This document shows positions 23,904-34,479 of a stretch of 36,777 nt of DNA, one piece after another. Position 1 is the first letter of the stretch. Each line of letters starts with the position of its first letter. Under the pieces are notes generated by a model. It was given only the letters and a program-made list of their open reading frames with translations, was not told where the DNA came from and searched no databases. A program made the translations under genes and the position numbers. Origin of the DNA: Phycisphaerales bacterium (GTDB taxonomy: Bacteria; Planctomycetota; Phycisphaerae; SM23-33); NCBI GenBank assembly GCA_018644725.1, contig JABGPZ010000017.1:1-36777 (forward strand). The letters are read 5' to 3'.

Positions 23904-24884
23904 ATGCGATTGATTTCCGCGTTGACATTAACGATCCTGCTTGTCCTGGTCGCGAACCTCTCGGCCGAAAAGACCGCCGCTCCGGCCAAGCCCAAAGCAC
24001 CCGCAGCCGAACCCCCTTCGCGCCGGGCCGACTCGATCCACATCGCCTATCCTCAAATCAAGGAAATGGGCAAGCGCCCGCCCGTGGTCGGGTTCTACAA
24101 CGAAATCCAGATCAAACAAACATGCTCCGGCACGTTCTTCATGGCCGCGGGATTCCAGCACGGCTACTTCGGTGTCCAGGACCTCCGCAACGACAAGCGT
24201 GTTGTCATCTTCAGCTGCTGGGACGGCAAAGGCGACCCCATCGACCCGCGCAAGGTCAAACCCGACCGCCGCACCCGCGTGATCTACAAAGGCAAAGATG
24301 TCCGCGCCGGGCGCTTCGGCGGCGAGGGCACTGGCGCGCAGAGTTTTTATTCCTACTCGTGGAAAGTCGGCGAGACGCTGAAATTCTATCTCCAGGCCAC
24401 GCCCCTGCCGAAAGAAAACGCCACGCGCTACACGGGCTGGTTCTATCTCGCCAAGGAAAAGGCCTGGAAGAAAATCGCCACCTTCCAACGCCCCGGCTCG
24501 GCAAACACGCTCCACGGCCACCACAGTTTCCTCGAAGACTTCACCGGCCACGCAGCCGACAAACATCCGCGTGAAATGCTCTGCGGGCCCGCATGGCTAC
24601 AGCACGCCGGCGGCGAATGGTTCCACATCCCCTTCGCCAAAACCAGCCAATCCCCGCGCAACCATCGCTACCCACTGCTGAAAAATACCGACTTCGGCAT
24701 CGCCGGAAATCTCTTCCGCATGACCACCGGCGCGCTCACCAAGCAGATCATCGGGCCGGGCCAATGGCTGAAACTGCCCAAGGCGAAAATCGCGCCCAAG
24801 GCCCCCGAAATCAAACTTCCCAAAGAGCCCGACATCAACGTCCCCGAGAACCAGCAGGCCGCCAACATCCGCACCCGGCCATAG
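23904..24884 (+). CDS. Exported DUF3472-type protein
   Basis: The 326-residue protein has a signal peptide (about 1-22, MRLISALTLTILLVLVANLS) and a Pro/Lys/Ala linker. A domain with the DUF3472 look spans about 45-215: GYFGVQDL, RVVIFSCWDG, a gapped FGGEGTGAQSFYSYSWKVGE, then a GWFYLA strand and HSFLEDFTG. A second beta-rich part follows, and the tail is Lys/Pro-rich. DUF3472 proteins are often secreted and lie among polysaccharide genes, suggesting carbohydrate binding. That is family context, not shown here. No clear SD precedes the ATG. It is divergent from the Gfo/Idh/MocA gene. Confidence 0.72.
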   Translation: MRLISALTLTILLVLVANLSAEKTAAPAKPKAPAAEPPSRRADSIHIAYPQIKEMGKRPPVVGFYNEIQIKQTCSGTFFMAAGFQHGYFGVQDLRNDKRVVIFSCWDGKGDPIDPRKVKPDRRTRVIYKGKDVRAGRFGGEGTGAQSFYSYSWKVGETLKFYLQATPLPKENATRYTGWFYLAKEKAWKKIATFQRPGSANTLHGHHSFLEDFTGHAADKHPREMLCGPAWLQHAGGEWFHIPFAKTSQSPRNHRYPLLKNTDFGIAGNLFRMTTGALTKQIIGPGQWLKLPKAKIAPKAPEIKLPKEPDINVPENQQAANIRTRP

Positions 24885-24917
24885 CGCGACCCCGCCTCAT
24901 TGGCCTCCCGCCCACCT

Positions 24918-24956
24918 AAACAACAAGCCCGGAATGTAAAAGGAACAAACCGGGCC
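24918..24956 (-). terminator. Terminator of the gspE-cvpA operon
   Basis: GCCCGG (24927-24932) pairs with CCGGGC (24950-24955) around a 17-nt loop. On the minus strand it is followed by TTGTTGTTT. It lies 27 bp past the cvpA stop. Confidence 0.5.
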
Positions 24957-24982
24957 TGTCTCGTTTATGCGATTCGCGGTTC

Positions 24983-26215
24983 TTACCGCCTTCTCTTCGA
25001 TTTCTTTTTCTTTTCGTCGGGCGAGCGGATGTGCAGTGCTCGCTTGCGCAGTTCCATTTCCGCAAAGGGGAAGGTGTCTTTCAGCGACTCCCGAAGGCTG
25101 TCGCGATAGAGAAAGGCCTTGGGCGCATACCCCTCGGGGAGGCAATAGACCCAATCCACCGTCAGCCACAGGTGCCTGGAATAAAGCCTCGGCGGAGCAG
25201 TGCCCGACGGCTTTTTGACTTTTTCTTGATCGATCAGAGACTGGATGTACTCTACATAATCCAGAACGACACGGTCACTGCGAGCGACAAACAACGCGTT
25301 CCGGTCTTCGGCCTGCCATGCGGTCCACTGGCCCTTGGGGGTCAGCGCAGCATAGGCCACAGGATAGAATCTTGCACTCGCGACAACTTTGCCTTTGACC
25401 TTTTTTTCGGCCAGAATCGCGAAGTGACTCGCCGGCAACCGCCACCAGGGATCCACCTTGGTCTCGCCAACTTTTTCACCCTTGGGCACCAGTGTATGCG
25501 AGACGTTCATCCGAAGCATATAGCGATTTGTCCACGCGGGGTTCCGATTGTTCGCGACCGCACACAACGCCTGGGGCGCTTCGTCTTTCACCAGTTGATA
25601 CAGCTTGATGCTGTTGGACTCGAAAAGTTTCGACGTGATGGGAACCGCACGCAAAGCCATCCCGGCGGTATTGCGGTTGCACTGTAGTGCCAGCAACGGC
25701 TCGCTGGTGTTCTGCTCGGCAAAGCTGTCGTCGCCGAGGGCAGCACTGGCGGCATTGGCGATCGATAGGACCATGGTATCGCAGCTCATCAACGCCGAGC
25801 TTTGGCGGCGCAAGTCCGGGCCGTAGGGCTGATAACCCAGGGCCTTGGCCCCCATCGGAAGCGTCTGGACCAAAACCGCGAAGACCCCGCCAACGAGCAG
25901 GCCGCAAAAGATGCCCACGATGCCGCCGCCGATTTGATCCGGCCATTTGCCCATGTGGATGTCGTGATGCACCAGCATTTGCAGGCCGAAGCGAAGAATC
26001 GCAAACGTCGCGACAAACAGAACCGTCAGGCTCACAGGAGCGCCATAGGCCGGGAACCCGCCCAAAACGCCCTTGGCGAAATATTGGTACAGGGTCAGTG
26101 CGGTGGCTGTGGCAATCAGACAGCTCAGCAGCGTAACAAGCGCTTGGAAAATCCCGTGACGGCTCTGCAACCAGGCCGCCAGAAGAATCAAGAGAATGAC
26201 AATGGTATCTAGCAT
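24983..26215 (-). CDS. CvpA-family membrane protein with a large C-terminal domain
   Basis: The 410-residue protein has an N-terminal CvpA-like part of four membrane helices (about 1-18, 24-45, 58-80, 95-120). These carry the family pattern of a short amphipathic piece and GGGIVGIFCGLLVGGVF. CvpA proteins are linked to colicin V export and, in later work, to envelope homeostasis. The 280-residue soluble C-terminal region is not recognised. It has several Trp-rich segments (DPWWRLP, RHLWLTVDWVYCLP) and a very basic tail (KKKKSKRRR). The ATG has AAAGGA upstream and lies 11 bp past the gspE-like stop, so the two are one operon. Confidence 0.72.
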   Translation of the reverse strand: MLDTIVILLILLAAWLQSRHGIFQALVTLLSCLIATATALTLYQYFAKGVLGGFPAYGAPVSLTVLFVATFAILRFGLQMLVHHDIHMGKWPDQIGGGIVGIFCGLLVGGVFAVLVQTLPMGAKALGYQPYGPDLRRQSSALMSCDTMVLSIANAASAALGDDSFAEQNTSEPLLALQCNRNTAGMALRAVPITSKLFESNSIKLYQLVKDEAPQALCAVANNRNPAWTNRYMLRMNVSHTLVPKGEKVGETKVDPWWRLPASHFAILAEKKVKGKVVASARFYPVAYAALTPKGQWTAWQAEDRNALFVARSDRVVLDYVEYIQSLIDQEKVKKPSGTAPPRLYSRHLWLTVDWVYCLPEGYAPKAFLYRDSLRESLKDTFPFAEMELRKRALHIRSPDEKKKKSKRRR

Positions 26216-26226
26216 GGCAGGGTCCT

Positions 26227-27855
26227 TTATGACTTCTTGGGTTTGGTCTTCGTGGTGACCCGGATGATCTCTTCAATACTGGTGGCGCCCTTGACGGCCT
26301 TTTGAATCGCGTGGATCTGCATCGACTGATACCCACCCTGGCGGGCGATGGCTTTGAGGTCGCTCAGGCCCTTGCCTGCGAGAACCGCGTTGGCAAAGTC
26401 CGGGGTGTTGGTGAGGACTTCGTACATCCCCGTCCGCCCGAGATACCCCACGTTGCGGCAGATCCCGCAGACGATATCCTTGCCCTCTTTGTCCTTTTCG
26501 CGGACCAACGGCACACGCGTCAGCGAGCGGATCGAGGCAGGCAGGCCCAGTTTTTTCAATAGTCCCGGATCGGGCGCATAGGCGGTTTTGCACTCGGGGC
26601 ACAGCACACGCAGAAGGTTGCCCCCCACCACGCCGCGCAACCGCGAGAGAGCGACCTTGGGGTCACCGACGAGTTTCATCCACAGCCCCACCGCCGCGAA
26701 CACGTCCTTGGCGGGAATCGTGAACACCACGCTGTGGTCTGCGGCATAGTCGCACGCGCGCCGTGCAGCCTTGGCGGACACTTCACAATTGTCAAAGCCC
26801 ACGATGTCCGGATCGCGACGCAGTGCCGAGATCATCATTTCTTCGAGTAGCGCGGGATCTTTGTATTCGTTCTGCGTAATGTTCGGCAGGTCCGCGATGG
26901 TCTGTTTCTCGAAGGTGACAATCTGCTGGAGATAGGCATCGCGCTTGCGGAGGACCGAATAGAACAGGCTCGTGCGGCCCGAGCGTTTGGGTGCCACCAC
27001 CAGGGTCACACCCGGCTGCTGGAACAGATCGCGGATGGCCTCTTTTTGCGGATCGGCCATGCCGATTTCGTCCAGATCGGTCTGCACCATTTCCTGAACA
27101 ACCTGAATGTAGAGGTACGGGCCTTTTTCCGTGCGGCGCGCGCGGACGATCAAGTCGGTCGGCTCGTCGCCTTGGTCAATGCGGACCTGGCCTTTTTGCG
27201 TTGTCTCGAGTTGCGTGGGATTGATGCCCGAAACCGGAATCAGCATCGCGAGGATGTCGTCGAATTCGATGGCACTGAGAGACTCGCCGAGGGTCGGGAC
27301 ACCGTCGATGGTGTACTTGACCGAAACCTGGCTGGCGGCTTTGACGAATTCGACCTCGGCTGCGCGGCGATAAGCGAGATTGAACAGCATCGCCTGCGTG
27401 TGATTGTATCGGCGCACAAGATCGCGGTCGGTGGCCTGTTCATCGCTGATGAGCACGGCCCGCGAATCGCAATCGTAGAGACGAATTTTGGTGTCCACGG
27501 GGATCGGCTTGTGGGTCCAACGGTCTTTGATCGACGCGAACCATTCCTTGGTGAAGATCTGGTAGGACACGTCGACGAGTTTGTTGCGATGCATGGTATA
27601 GGCCGCCATCACCCCAATGATTCCCGCAGCGTACACGCCGATACCAATGCCCAGCCCCGCAAGAATCGTCAGAATCATCCCCAGCGCGCCCGCGCCAAGG
27701 AACAACCCGACATACAGCTTACGGTTGGCCTGAACGGCTACCGCATCCGCGTTCATCCACGGCGCCAAAAAGACCCAAAGTGCAAACATCCCCGCAGCGA
27801 CCACGATGCAGATCGGACTGATCATCATTGAGGAATATAGAGTTTCCGCTAACAT
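26227..27855 (-). CDS. Membrane-anchored GspE/PilB-like ATPase with degenerate Walker motifs
   Basis: The 542-residue protein has three N-terminal membrane helices (about 12-31, 48-67, 70-87), which replace the usual GspE N-terminal domain. Then comes a type II secretion/type IV pilus ATPase core. The Walker A loop reads APKRSGRTS (288-296), with Arg at the place of the invariant Lys. The Walker B region reads RRDPDIVGFDNCE (346-358), without the normal acidic GEIRD. The C-terminal tetracysteine zinc site is intact (C419, C422, C463, C466), and so is GRTGMYEVL. ATP hydrolysis is doubtful; it may be a scaffold or a divergent ATPase. SD AAGGA precedes the ATG. It is the first gene of an operon with the CvpA-family gene. 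No pilin, GspF or secretin gene is nearby. Confidence 0.82.
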   Translation of the reverse strand: MLAETLYSSMMISPICIVVAAGMFALWVFLAPWMNADAVAVQANRKLYVGLFLGAGALGMILTILAGLGIGIGVYAAGIIGVMAAYTMHRNKLVDVSYQIFTKEWFASIKDRWTHKPIPVDTKIRLYDCDSRAVLISDEQATDRDLVRRYNHTQAMLFNLAYRRAAEVEFVKAASQVSVKYTIDGVPTLGESLSAIEFDDILAMLIPVSGINPTQLETTQKGQVRIDQGDEPTDLIVRARRTEKGPYLYIQVVQEMVQTDLDEIGMADPQKEAIRDLFQQPGVTLVVAPKRSGRTSLFYSVLRKRDAYLQQIVTFEKQTIADLPNITQNEYKDPALLEEMMISALRRDPDIVGFDNCEVSAKAARRACDYAADHSVVFTIPAKDVFAAVGLWMKLVGDPKVALSRLRGVVGGNLLRVLCPECKTAYAPDPGLLKKLGLPASIRSLTRVPLVREKDKEGKDIVCGICRNVGYLGRTGMYEVLTNTPDFANAVLAGKGLSDLKAIARQGGYQSMQIHAIQKAVKGATSIEEIIRVTTKTKPKKS

Positions 27856-27925
27856 GGCGTATCCTTCATGTAAGGTTCATTGACTCTCGCCGCCCAAGCT
27901 GGCACGCAGCGCAGGCGGGTCGTCG

Positions 27926-27955
27926 ATTATACCGCCCTACCCAAAACAGATGCAA
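27926..27955 (-). promoter_or_regulatory. Candidate promoter of the gspE-cvpA operon
   Basis: On the minus strand TTGCAT (27955-27950), an 18-bp spacer and a perfect TATAAT (27931-27926). The leader is about 64 nt. Confidence 0.5.
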
Positions 27956-28050
27956 GACGTTTCCACCGATTCCAACGGTTTGTGAACGCAATTTTTCGCG
28001 CGACGGCGATCCCGTACAGTGACTTCAGGAACAATGAACCCAACACCCTA

Positions 28051-29985
<1,935 letters not shown>

Positions 29986-29992
29986 GCGATAG

Positions 29993-30021
29993 GGTATACC
30001 CGATCACACCCCAATTGTCCA
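29993..30021 (-). promoter_or_regulatory. Candidate promoter of the ABC-F gene, leaderless start
   Basis: On the minus strand TGGACA (30021-30016), a 17-bp spacer and TATACC (29998-29993). The expected start is at 29986 or 29985, the first base of the ATG. Confidence 0.5.
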
Positions 30022-30030
30022 GAGCGAGAC

Positions 30031-31053
30031 CTATTTCGGAGCGGGGCCGGTGGAGGCGCGGAAGACCGGTTCGCGGTGGCAGACGACGTCTTTGGGGGCG
30101 ACGGTTTCGCCCGCCTGGGTTTTTTCCATCATCTGACACAACGTCTCCACGGCAAGGCGGCCATGCTCGAAGGAGTTGTGCGTCACCGTCGTCAACGGCG
30201 GGTCGAGCAGCGACGCCATGTCCGTGTCGGAATAGCCCGCAATGGAAATGTCGCCCGGAACATGAAGCCCAACCTTGCGCGCATAGCGGATCGCGCCGGC
30301 GGCGATGGGGTCGTGGGTAGTCAGCACGGCCGTGGGGCGATTCGTCAGCGTCAACAGCCGCCGCATGCCCTCTTCGCCACCCTCGGCGCCAGAGCAATCG
30401 GTGATGAACGCCTCGGCCGGAAGCTCGGCACCGGCCCGGGCGATGATGTCGCGATAGGCCTGAATGCGAACGATCTTATCAAGGTCATATTTGTGCGCGG
30501 CGATAATCCCAAAGCGCTTATGCCCCAACTCCAGCAGATTCTTCACCAGCGCCTCGGCTGGCGGCTGGTCGTCGCCATGGACACGCGTGACAGAGTACGG
30601 CGCGTTGCGCTCGGAAAGCAGAATGAACGGGATATTGCGCTCCTTGAGCTCGTTGAACATCTTCGTGGAGGTTTCCGGCTCGCCGACGTGGAGGATCATC
30701 CCGGCCACGCGGAAACTCACCGCGCGACGGAACGCGTCATACATTTCTTCCGGCGATCCCTTGGAGTCGAACACCGCACACGCCAGATCGCGCTGGGCGA
30801 GGTGACGGCAGATCGACTGGGCAAGTTTGCTCATCGGGTCCGCGCCGAGGTGCGGCACGACGAGCGCGACCATCGGCACGTGGCCGCGGAACACGCCCTG
30901 GACCACGCGATTGGGGATATAGCCATTCTCCGCCGCAACGGCCTTGACCTTCTTGCGCGCCTTTTCGCTCACGCCCGGCAAGTCCCGCAGCGCCTTGGAT
31001 ACCAAATAGGTCGAATAGCCCGTCAGCCGCGCGAGTTCACGAATCGTAATCAT
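30031..31053 (-). CDS. LacI-family transcriptional regulator
   Basis: The 340-residue regulator starts at the ATG at 31053, preceded by AAGGAG at 7 nt; a TTG at 31059 is rejected. The N-terminal HTH (TIRELARLTGYSTYLVSKAL, 3-22) with hinge region is LacI-type. The periplasmic-binding-protein fold follows (VALVVPHLG, FGIIAAH, DISIAGYSDTD), ending in a P-P-L-T-T-V segment. The ligand is probably a sugar; none can be named. It is divergent from pcrA, with a strong promoter and a 12-bp perfect palindrome between them. No sugar operon follows, so its target genes lie elsewhere. Confidence 0.9.
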   Translation of the reverse strand: MITIRELARLTGYSTYLVSKALRDLPGVSEKARKKVKAVAAENGYIPNRVVQGVFRGHVPMVALVVPHLGADPMSKLAQSICRHLAQRDLACAVFDSKGSPEEMYDAFRRAVSFRVAGMILHVGEPETSTKMFNELKERNIPFILLSERNAPYSVTRVHGDDQPPAEALVKNLLELGHKRFGIIAAHKYDLDKIVRIQAYRDIIARAGAELPAEAFITDCSGAEGGEEGMRRLLTLTNRPTAVLTTHDPIAAGAIRYARKVGLHVPGDISIAGYSDTDMASLLDPPLTTVTHNSFEHGRLAVETLCQMMEKTQAGETVAPKDVVCHREPVFRASTGPAPK

Positions 31054-31103
31054 GGTCAATCTCCTTGTGGGTTGGGCGGCCGATCCAATGGCCGCGTCAT
31101 CTC

Positions 31104-31132
31104 AGTATAGCAAACACGGTTAGCTCTGGCAA
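31104..31132 (-). promoter_or_regulatory. Promoter of the lacI-type gene
   Basis: On the minus strand TTGCCA (31132-31127, 5 of 6), a 17-bp spacer and TATACT (31109-31104, 5 of 6). The start near 31097 gives a leader of about 44 nt carrying AAGGAG. Confidence 0.6.
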
Positions 31133-31152
31133 GAAAAAGCGGCCCCTTCCGC

Positions 31153-31164
31153 TAACGATCGTTA
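31153..31164. promoter_or_regulatory. Perfect 12-bp palindrome TAACGATCGTTA, possible LacI-type operator
   Basis: It lies between the divergent lacI-type and pcrA genes, 20 bp upstream of the lacI -35 box and 36 bp upstream of the pcrA -10 box. LacI-family proteins bind such palindromes and often regulate themselves. Its location suggests autoregulation. Only one copy was noticed. Confidence 0.4.
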
Positions 31165-31200
31165 TCTCAACCCCCTCTTTTCTTTTCCCCGCAAAGTTCG

Positions 31201-31206
31201 TATACT
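31201..31206 (+). promoter_or_regulatory. Candidate -10 box of pcrA, leaderless start
   Basis: TATACT ends 6 nt before the pcrA ATG, so the expected start is the A of the ATG (31213). No SD is present. The -35 region is only C/T-rich. Confidence 0.4.
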
Positions 31207-31212
31207 GTTTGC

Positions 31213-33561
31213 ATGACGATTCAAGATTCCATTCTCGATGGCCTCAACGACCCCCAACGCGAAGCCGTCCAGCACGTCGACGGCCCGCTGCTTGTGGTGG
31301 CTGGGGCTGGCTCGGGCAAAACCCGCGTGATCACCCGCCGCGTGGGCTATCTCGTTGCGTCCGGCATCGATCCGCGCAACATCCTCGCGATCACCTTCAC
31401 CAACAAGGCCGCGGGCGAAATGCGCGAACGCGTCGAGGAGATGGGCATCCCCTACGGCGCGACGGTCTGCACGTTTCACGCCCTGTGCGCGCGGCTGCTC
31501 CGAGAATTTGCGCCCTACGCCAACCTCCAGCAGAACTACACCATCTATGACCGCAACGATCAGCTCAAAGCGGCCAAGACCGCCATCGCCGCGCTGAATC
31601 TCACCGGCGGCTACATCACGCCCGGCAAGGCCCACTCCGCAATTTCCAACGCAAAAAACGCGCTGCAAACCGCTCGCAGCTACGCCGAAAATGCCACCGA
31701 TTTCTACAGCCGCAACATCGCCGAAATTTATCTCCGCTACGAGCAGATCCTCACGAAAAATAACGCGCTCGATTTCGACGACCTGCTCCTGCGCATCGCG
31801 TTCCTCCTGCGCGACCACGGCGACATCCGCAGCGCACTCTCCAACCGCTATCGCTACCTGCTCGTCGACGAATATCAGGACACCAACCACGCGCAATATC
31901 TCATCTCCCAGGCCATCGCCTCGTCGCACGACAACTACTGCGCCACGGGCGACCCCGACCAGAGCATCTACGCATGGCGCGGCGCGGACATCCGCAACAT
32001 TCTTGATTTTGAGAAAGATTTCCCCAACGCCAAGACCGTCCTGCTCGAAGAAAACTACCGCTCGGTTCAGCCGATCCTCACCTGCGCATCGAACCTCATC
32101 GCCAACAACGCCTCGCGCAAAGACAAGCGACTCTTCACCACCCGCGAAGGCGGCGAGAACGTCCACATTCTTCTCGTCGACGACGAGCAACACGAAGCGC
32201 GCGAAATCGCCGAACGCATCGACGCACTCCGCACAAACGACGGCGTGCCGTACAACGAGATGGCGATTTTCTATCGCGTCAACTCGCTCTCGCGCGTGCT
32301 CGAAGACGCCCTGCGCCGCAAAGGCATTCCCTATATCATCGCCCGCGGCGTGGAATTTTATAACCGGAAAGAAATCCGCGACATGCTCGCGTATCTGCGC
32401 GCGCTGTCCAACCCGGCCGACGACATCAGCTGTGAACGGATCATCAACACGCCCGCACGCGGCATCGGCGCAGCGAGCATCAAAAAGCTCTACGCACACG
32501 CCTATCGCACGGGCAAATCGCTGCTTGCAGCCTGTCGCGAACCGGCCGAAGCGGGCCTCTCTACCGGGCCGATCAAAAAAGTGACCGCCTTCTCGGACAT
32601 GATGGAAGGCCTCGCACGCAAGCTCAATGTCGAACCGCTCCGGCGACTGATCTCGGAAATCTACACCGAGTCGGGCTACGAAAAAGCGCTCACCACAGCC
32701 GCGGCCGACGGCAGCGAAGCCAAAGCCAACATCGAAGAATTGATCTCCTCGGCCACTGAATTTGACGAGGAAAATCCCGATGCAACCGTCGCGGACTTCC
32801 TCCAGCAGGTCTCGCTGGTGAGCGACACCGACCGCTTCGACGGCGCGGCCGGATCGGTAACGCTGATGACCCTCCACGCCGCCAAGGGACTCGAATTCCC
32901 GGTCGTGTTCATGGCCGGCTGCGAAGAAGGAATGCTCCCCTTCCAGCGCGGAGTGCAGATGCCCGGCGACGAAATGAAACTCGACGACCTGGAAGAAGAA
33001 CGACGCCTCGCCTTCGTCGGCATCACCCGCGCGATGCGGCGGCTAACCATGGTTAGCGCGCGGACGCGATTGCTGCGCGGCCAACGAACTTCCGCCAGCG
33101 CCAGCCGATTCCTCGACGAACTCGGCGAAGATGCCACCACCCGCGAAGACCTCTCCACGACGATGAGCGCGTTTGACCGGTTCGAACGAGCGACGTCGCG
33201 TGGCGGATTTTTCCCCAGCCGCAAAGCCAAGCCCAAAGTCGATCCGTATGAAGCGTCGGGCTTTGACGAGTGGAACCACGCGGTGAAATCGGCCAAACCC
33301 GCCAAGGCCAAACCGGCCAAGTCGGCCGGCGACTTCGACGCCCCTGCCGACTATGGCGACGAATACGAAACGCCCATCCCGCCGGAATACGAGTACCTCC
33401 GCAAAGGTTCGCGCGTACGCCACCGCAAGTTCGGCACGGGCGAGGTGATGAGCCTCACGCGCAGCTGGCCCGACACCCGCGTGAAGGTCCACTTCCAAGC
33501 CTTCGGCCAAGTCAAGACGTTGGTGTTAGCCATGGCCAATCTGGAACTGCTGGACGGGTAA
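31213..33561 (+). CDS. pcrA: UvrD/PcrA-type DNA helicase
   Basis: This 782-residue 3'-5' SF1 helicase acts in nucleotide-excision repair, replication-fork repair and transcription conflicts. It shows DPQREAVQ (Q motif), Walker A VAGAGSGKTR (29-38), ITFTNKAAGEM, Walker B LLVDEYQDT, GDPDQSIYAWRGA, EENYRS, LMTLHAAKGLEFPVV and AFVGITRA. After an Ala/Lys/Pro linker it ends in the small domain RKGSRVRHRKFGTGEV, which in PcrA/UvrD binds RNA polymerase. Length is standard (about 720-780). The start ATG has no SD and a -10 box right in front. It ends 8 bp from the stop of the convergent cyclase-like gene. UvrD is an equally valid name. Confidence 0.94.
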   Translation: MTIQDSILDGLNDPQREAVQHVDGPLLVVAGAGSGKTRVITRRVGYLVASGIDPRNILAITFTNKAAGEMRERVEEMGIPYGATVCTFHALCARLLREFAPYANLQQNYTIYDRNDQLKAAKTAIAALNLTGGYITPGKAHSAISNAKNALQTARSYAENATDFYSRNIAEIYLRYEQILTKNNALDFDDLLLRIAFLLRDHGDIRSALSNRYRYLLVDEYQDTNHAQYLISQAIASSHDNYCATGDPDQSIYAWRGADIRNILDFEKDFPNAKTVLLEENYRSVQPILTCASNLIANNASRKDKRLFTTREGGENVHILLVDDEQHEAREIAERIDALRTNDGVPYNEMAIFYRVNSLSRVLEDALRRKGIPYIIARGVEFYNRKEIRDMLAYLRALSNPADDISCERIINTPARGIGAASIKKLYAHAYRTGKSLLAACREPAEAGLSTGPIKKVTAFSDMMEGLARKLNVEPLRRLISEIYTESGYEKALTTAAADGSEAKANIEELISSATEFDEENPDATVADFLQQVSLVSDTDRFDGAAGSVTLMTLHAAKGLEFPVVFMAGCEEGMLPFQRGVQMPGDEMKLDDLEEERRLAFVGITRAMRRLTMVSARTRLLRGQRTSASASRFLDELGEDATTREDLSTTMSAFDRFERATSRGGFFPSRKAKPKVDPYEASGFDEWNHAVKSAKPAKAKPAKSAGDFDAPADYGDEYETPIPPEYEYLRKGSRVRHRKFGTGEVMSLTRSWPDTRVKVHFQAFGQVKTLVLAMANLELLDG

Positions 33562-33569
33562 CATTCCGC

Positions 33570-34451
33570 TTACTGTTTTTCAAGGACACTGGTGACATAT
33601 GATTTGAGCCAACGGTATTTGTCTCTAATCTCCTCGCTTAACTCTTTCTCCACTAGCCCCTCATGTAAAAGATTTTCTACGTGTTTCATTATTCCCCCAT
33701 GAATACCGCCTTTGTCACGAACCCATCGAACGTTGACTTTTCCATATTCATTTTTCTCCCTTACATGCTGAGAATTCTCATCTCTATCTATATCATAATG
33801 AAGAAAATCGAAGAAATATAATCCATCAATGTCTTCTCTAATAAACTCCGTCAACTTCCGCCCAGCCGTACCAAACTTCATAAGCGGATAAAGTTTTGGC
33901 TGAAATGTCTCAATATGCTGGTACAGTTCATCGCTTACAAGAATCCTCGGGAATTTTGCTCGTTTGCTTTCAAGTTCATAGGCATTAATCATACCCGGCC
34001 CCAATGTTATGGTGGGCTTCCGATTATCAGCTCTTGCCTCTCCCGCGATGCTTCCTCCTCCTCTGGGTGGGTCCCATGATTTGTCCCAATACATGTCTCC
34101 AATCGTGATTGCTCCGCGAACACACAACCCAAGCTCTAGCATGCGATCATATAAATATCGAGCCGTGTAAAAAATCAAACTTAACCTCTGTGTCTTACTG
34201 GGCAAAAAAATCACAATACTATCTGAAAAGGCTCGTATCTGTAGCCTCCACCACTCCCAGTTGCCATCTCCCTCAGGATTTGCTACTGTGGTCACTTGGG
34301 CTGGAGGTTTTATTTCTAGTGCCTTCACTAGATCATTTAGAGTACTAGGAACAAGCAGGCTTTCTTCCACCTTTTTTCTAAAGCCAAGAATGTCAATAAA
34401 TGCCACATAACACTCTGTGTAAGCTCTTGCTACTGTCGGTTCTTCGATCAT
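33570..34451 (-). CDS. Class III nucleotide-cyclase-like protein, possible Pycsar-type cyclase
   Basis: The 293-residue soluble protein carries the marks of a class III cyclase fold. These are AFIDILGF (17-24, D20 as first metal ligand), RAFSDSIVIF (73-82, D77 as second metal ligand), VRGAITIGDMY (111-121), and GPGMINAYELE (151-161) followed by PRILVSDELY. This order matches class III cyclases and, in my judgement, the PycC cyclases of Pycsar anti-phage systems. The C-terminal 90 residues are helical and charged. The gene is clearly richer in A+T than all neighbours, which suggests horizontal arrival. It sits 28 bp downstream of rsmG on the same strand. No PycTM or PycTIR effector is next to it. 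Nucleotide specificity and activity are not known. A weak SD (AAAGGA, 13 nt away) precedes the ATG. Confidence 0.6.
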   Translation of the reverse strand: MIEEPTVARAYTECYVAFIDILGFRKKVEESLLVPSTLNDLVKALEIKPPAQVTTVANPEGDGNWEWWRLQIRAFSDSIVIFLPSKTQRLSLIFYTARYLYDRMLELGLCVRGAITIGDMYWDKSWDPPRGGGSIAGEARADNRKPTITLGPGMINAYELESKRAKFPRILVSDELYQHIETFQPKLYPLMKFGTAGRKLTEFIREDIDGLYFFDFLHYDIDRDENSQHVREKNEYGKVNVRWVRDKGGIHGGIMKHVENLLHEGLVEKELSEEIRDKYRWLKSYVTSVLEKQ

Positions 34452-34479
34452 AACTACCCAATTTCCTTTGTATTAAGTC

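Noticed and set aside
31162-32877. Minus-strand open frame of 571 codons opposite pcrA
   Set aside because: Antisense to a complete helicase gene; no domain is visible.
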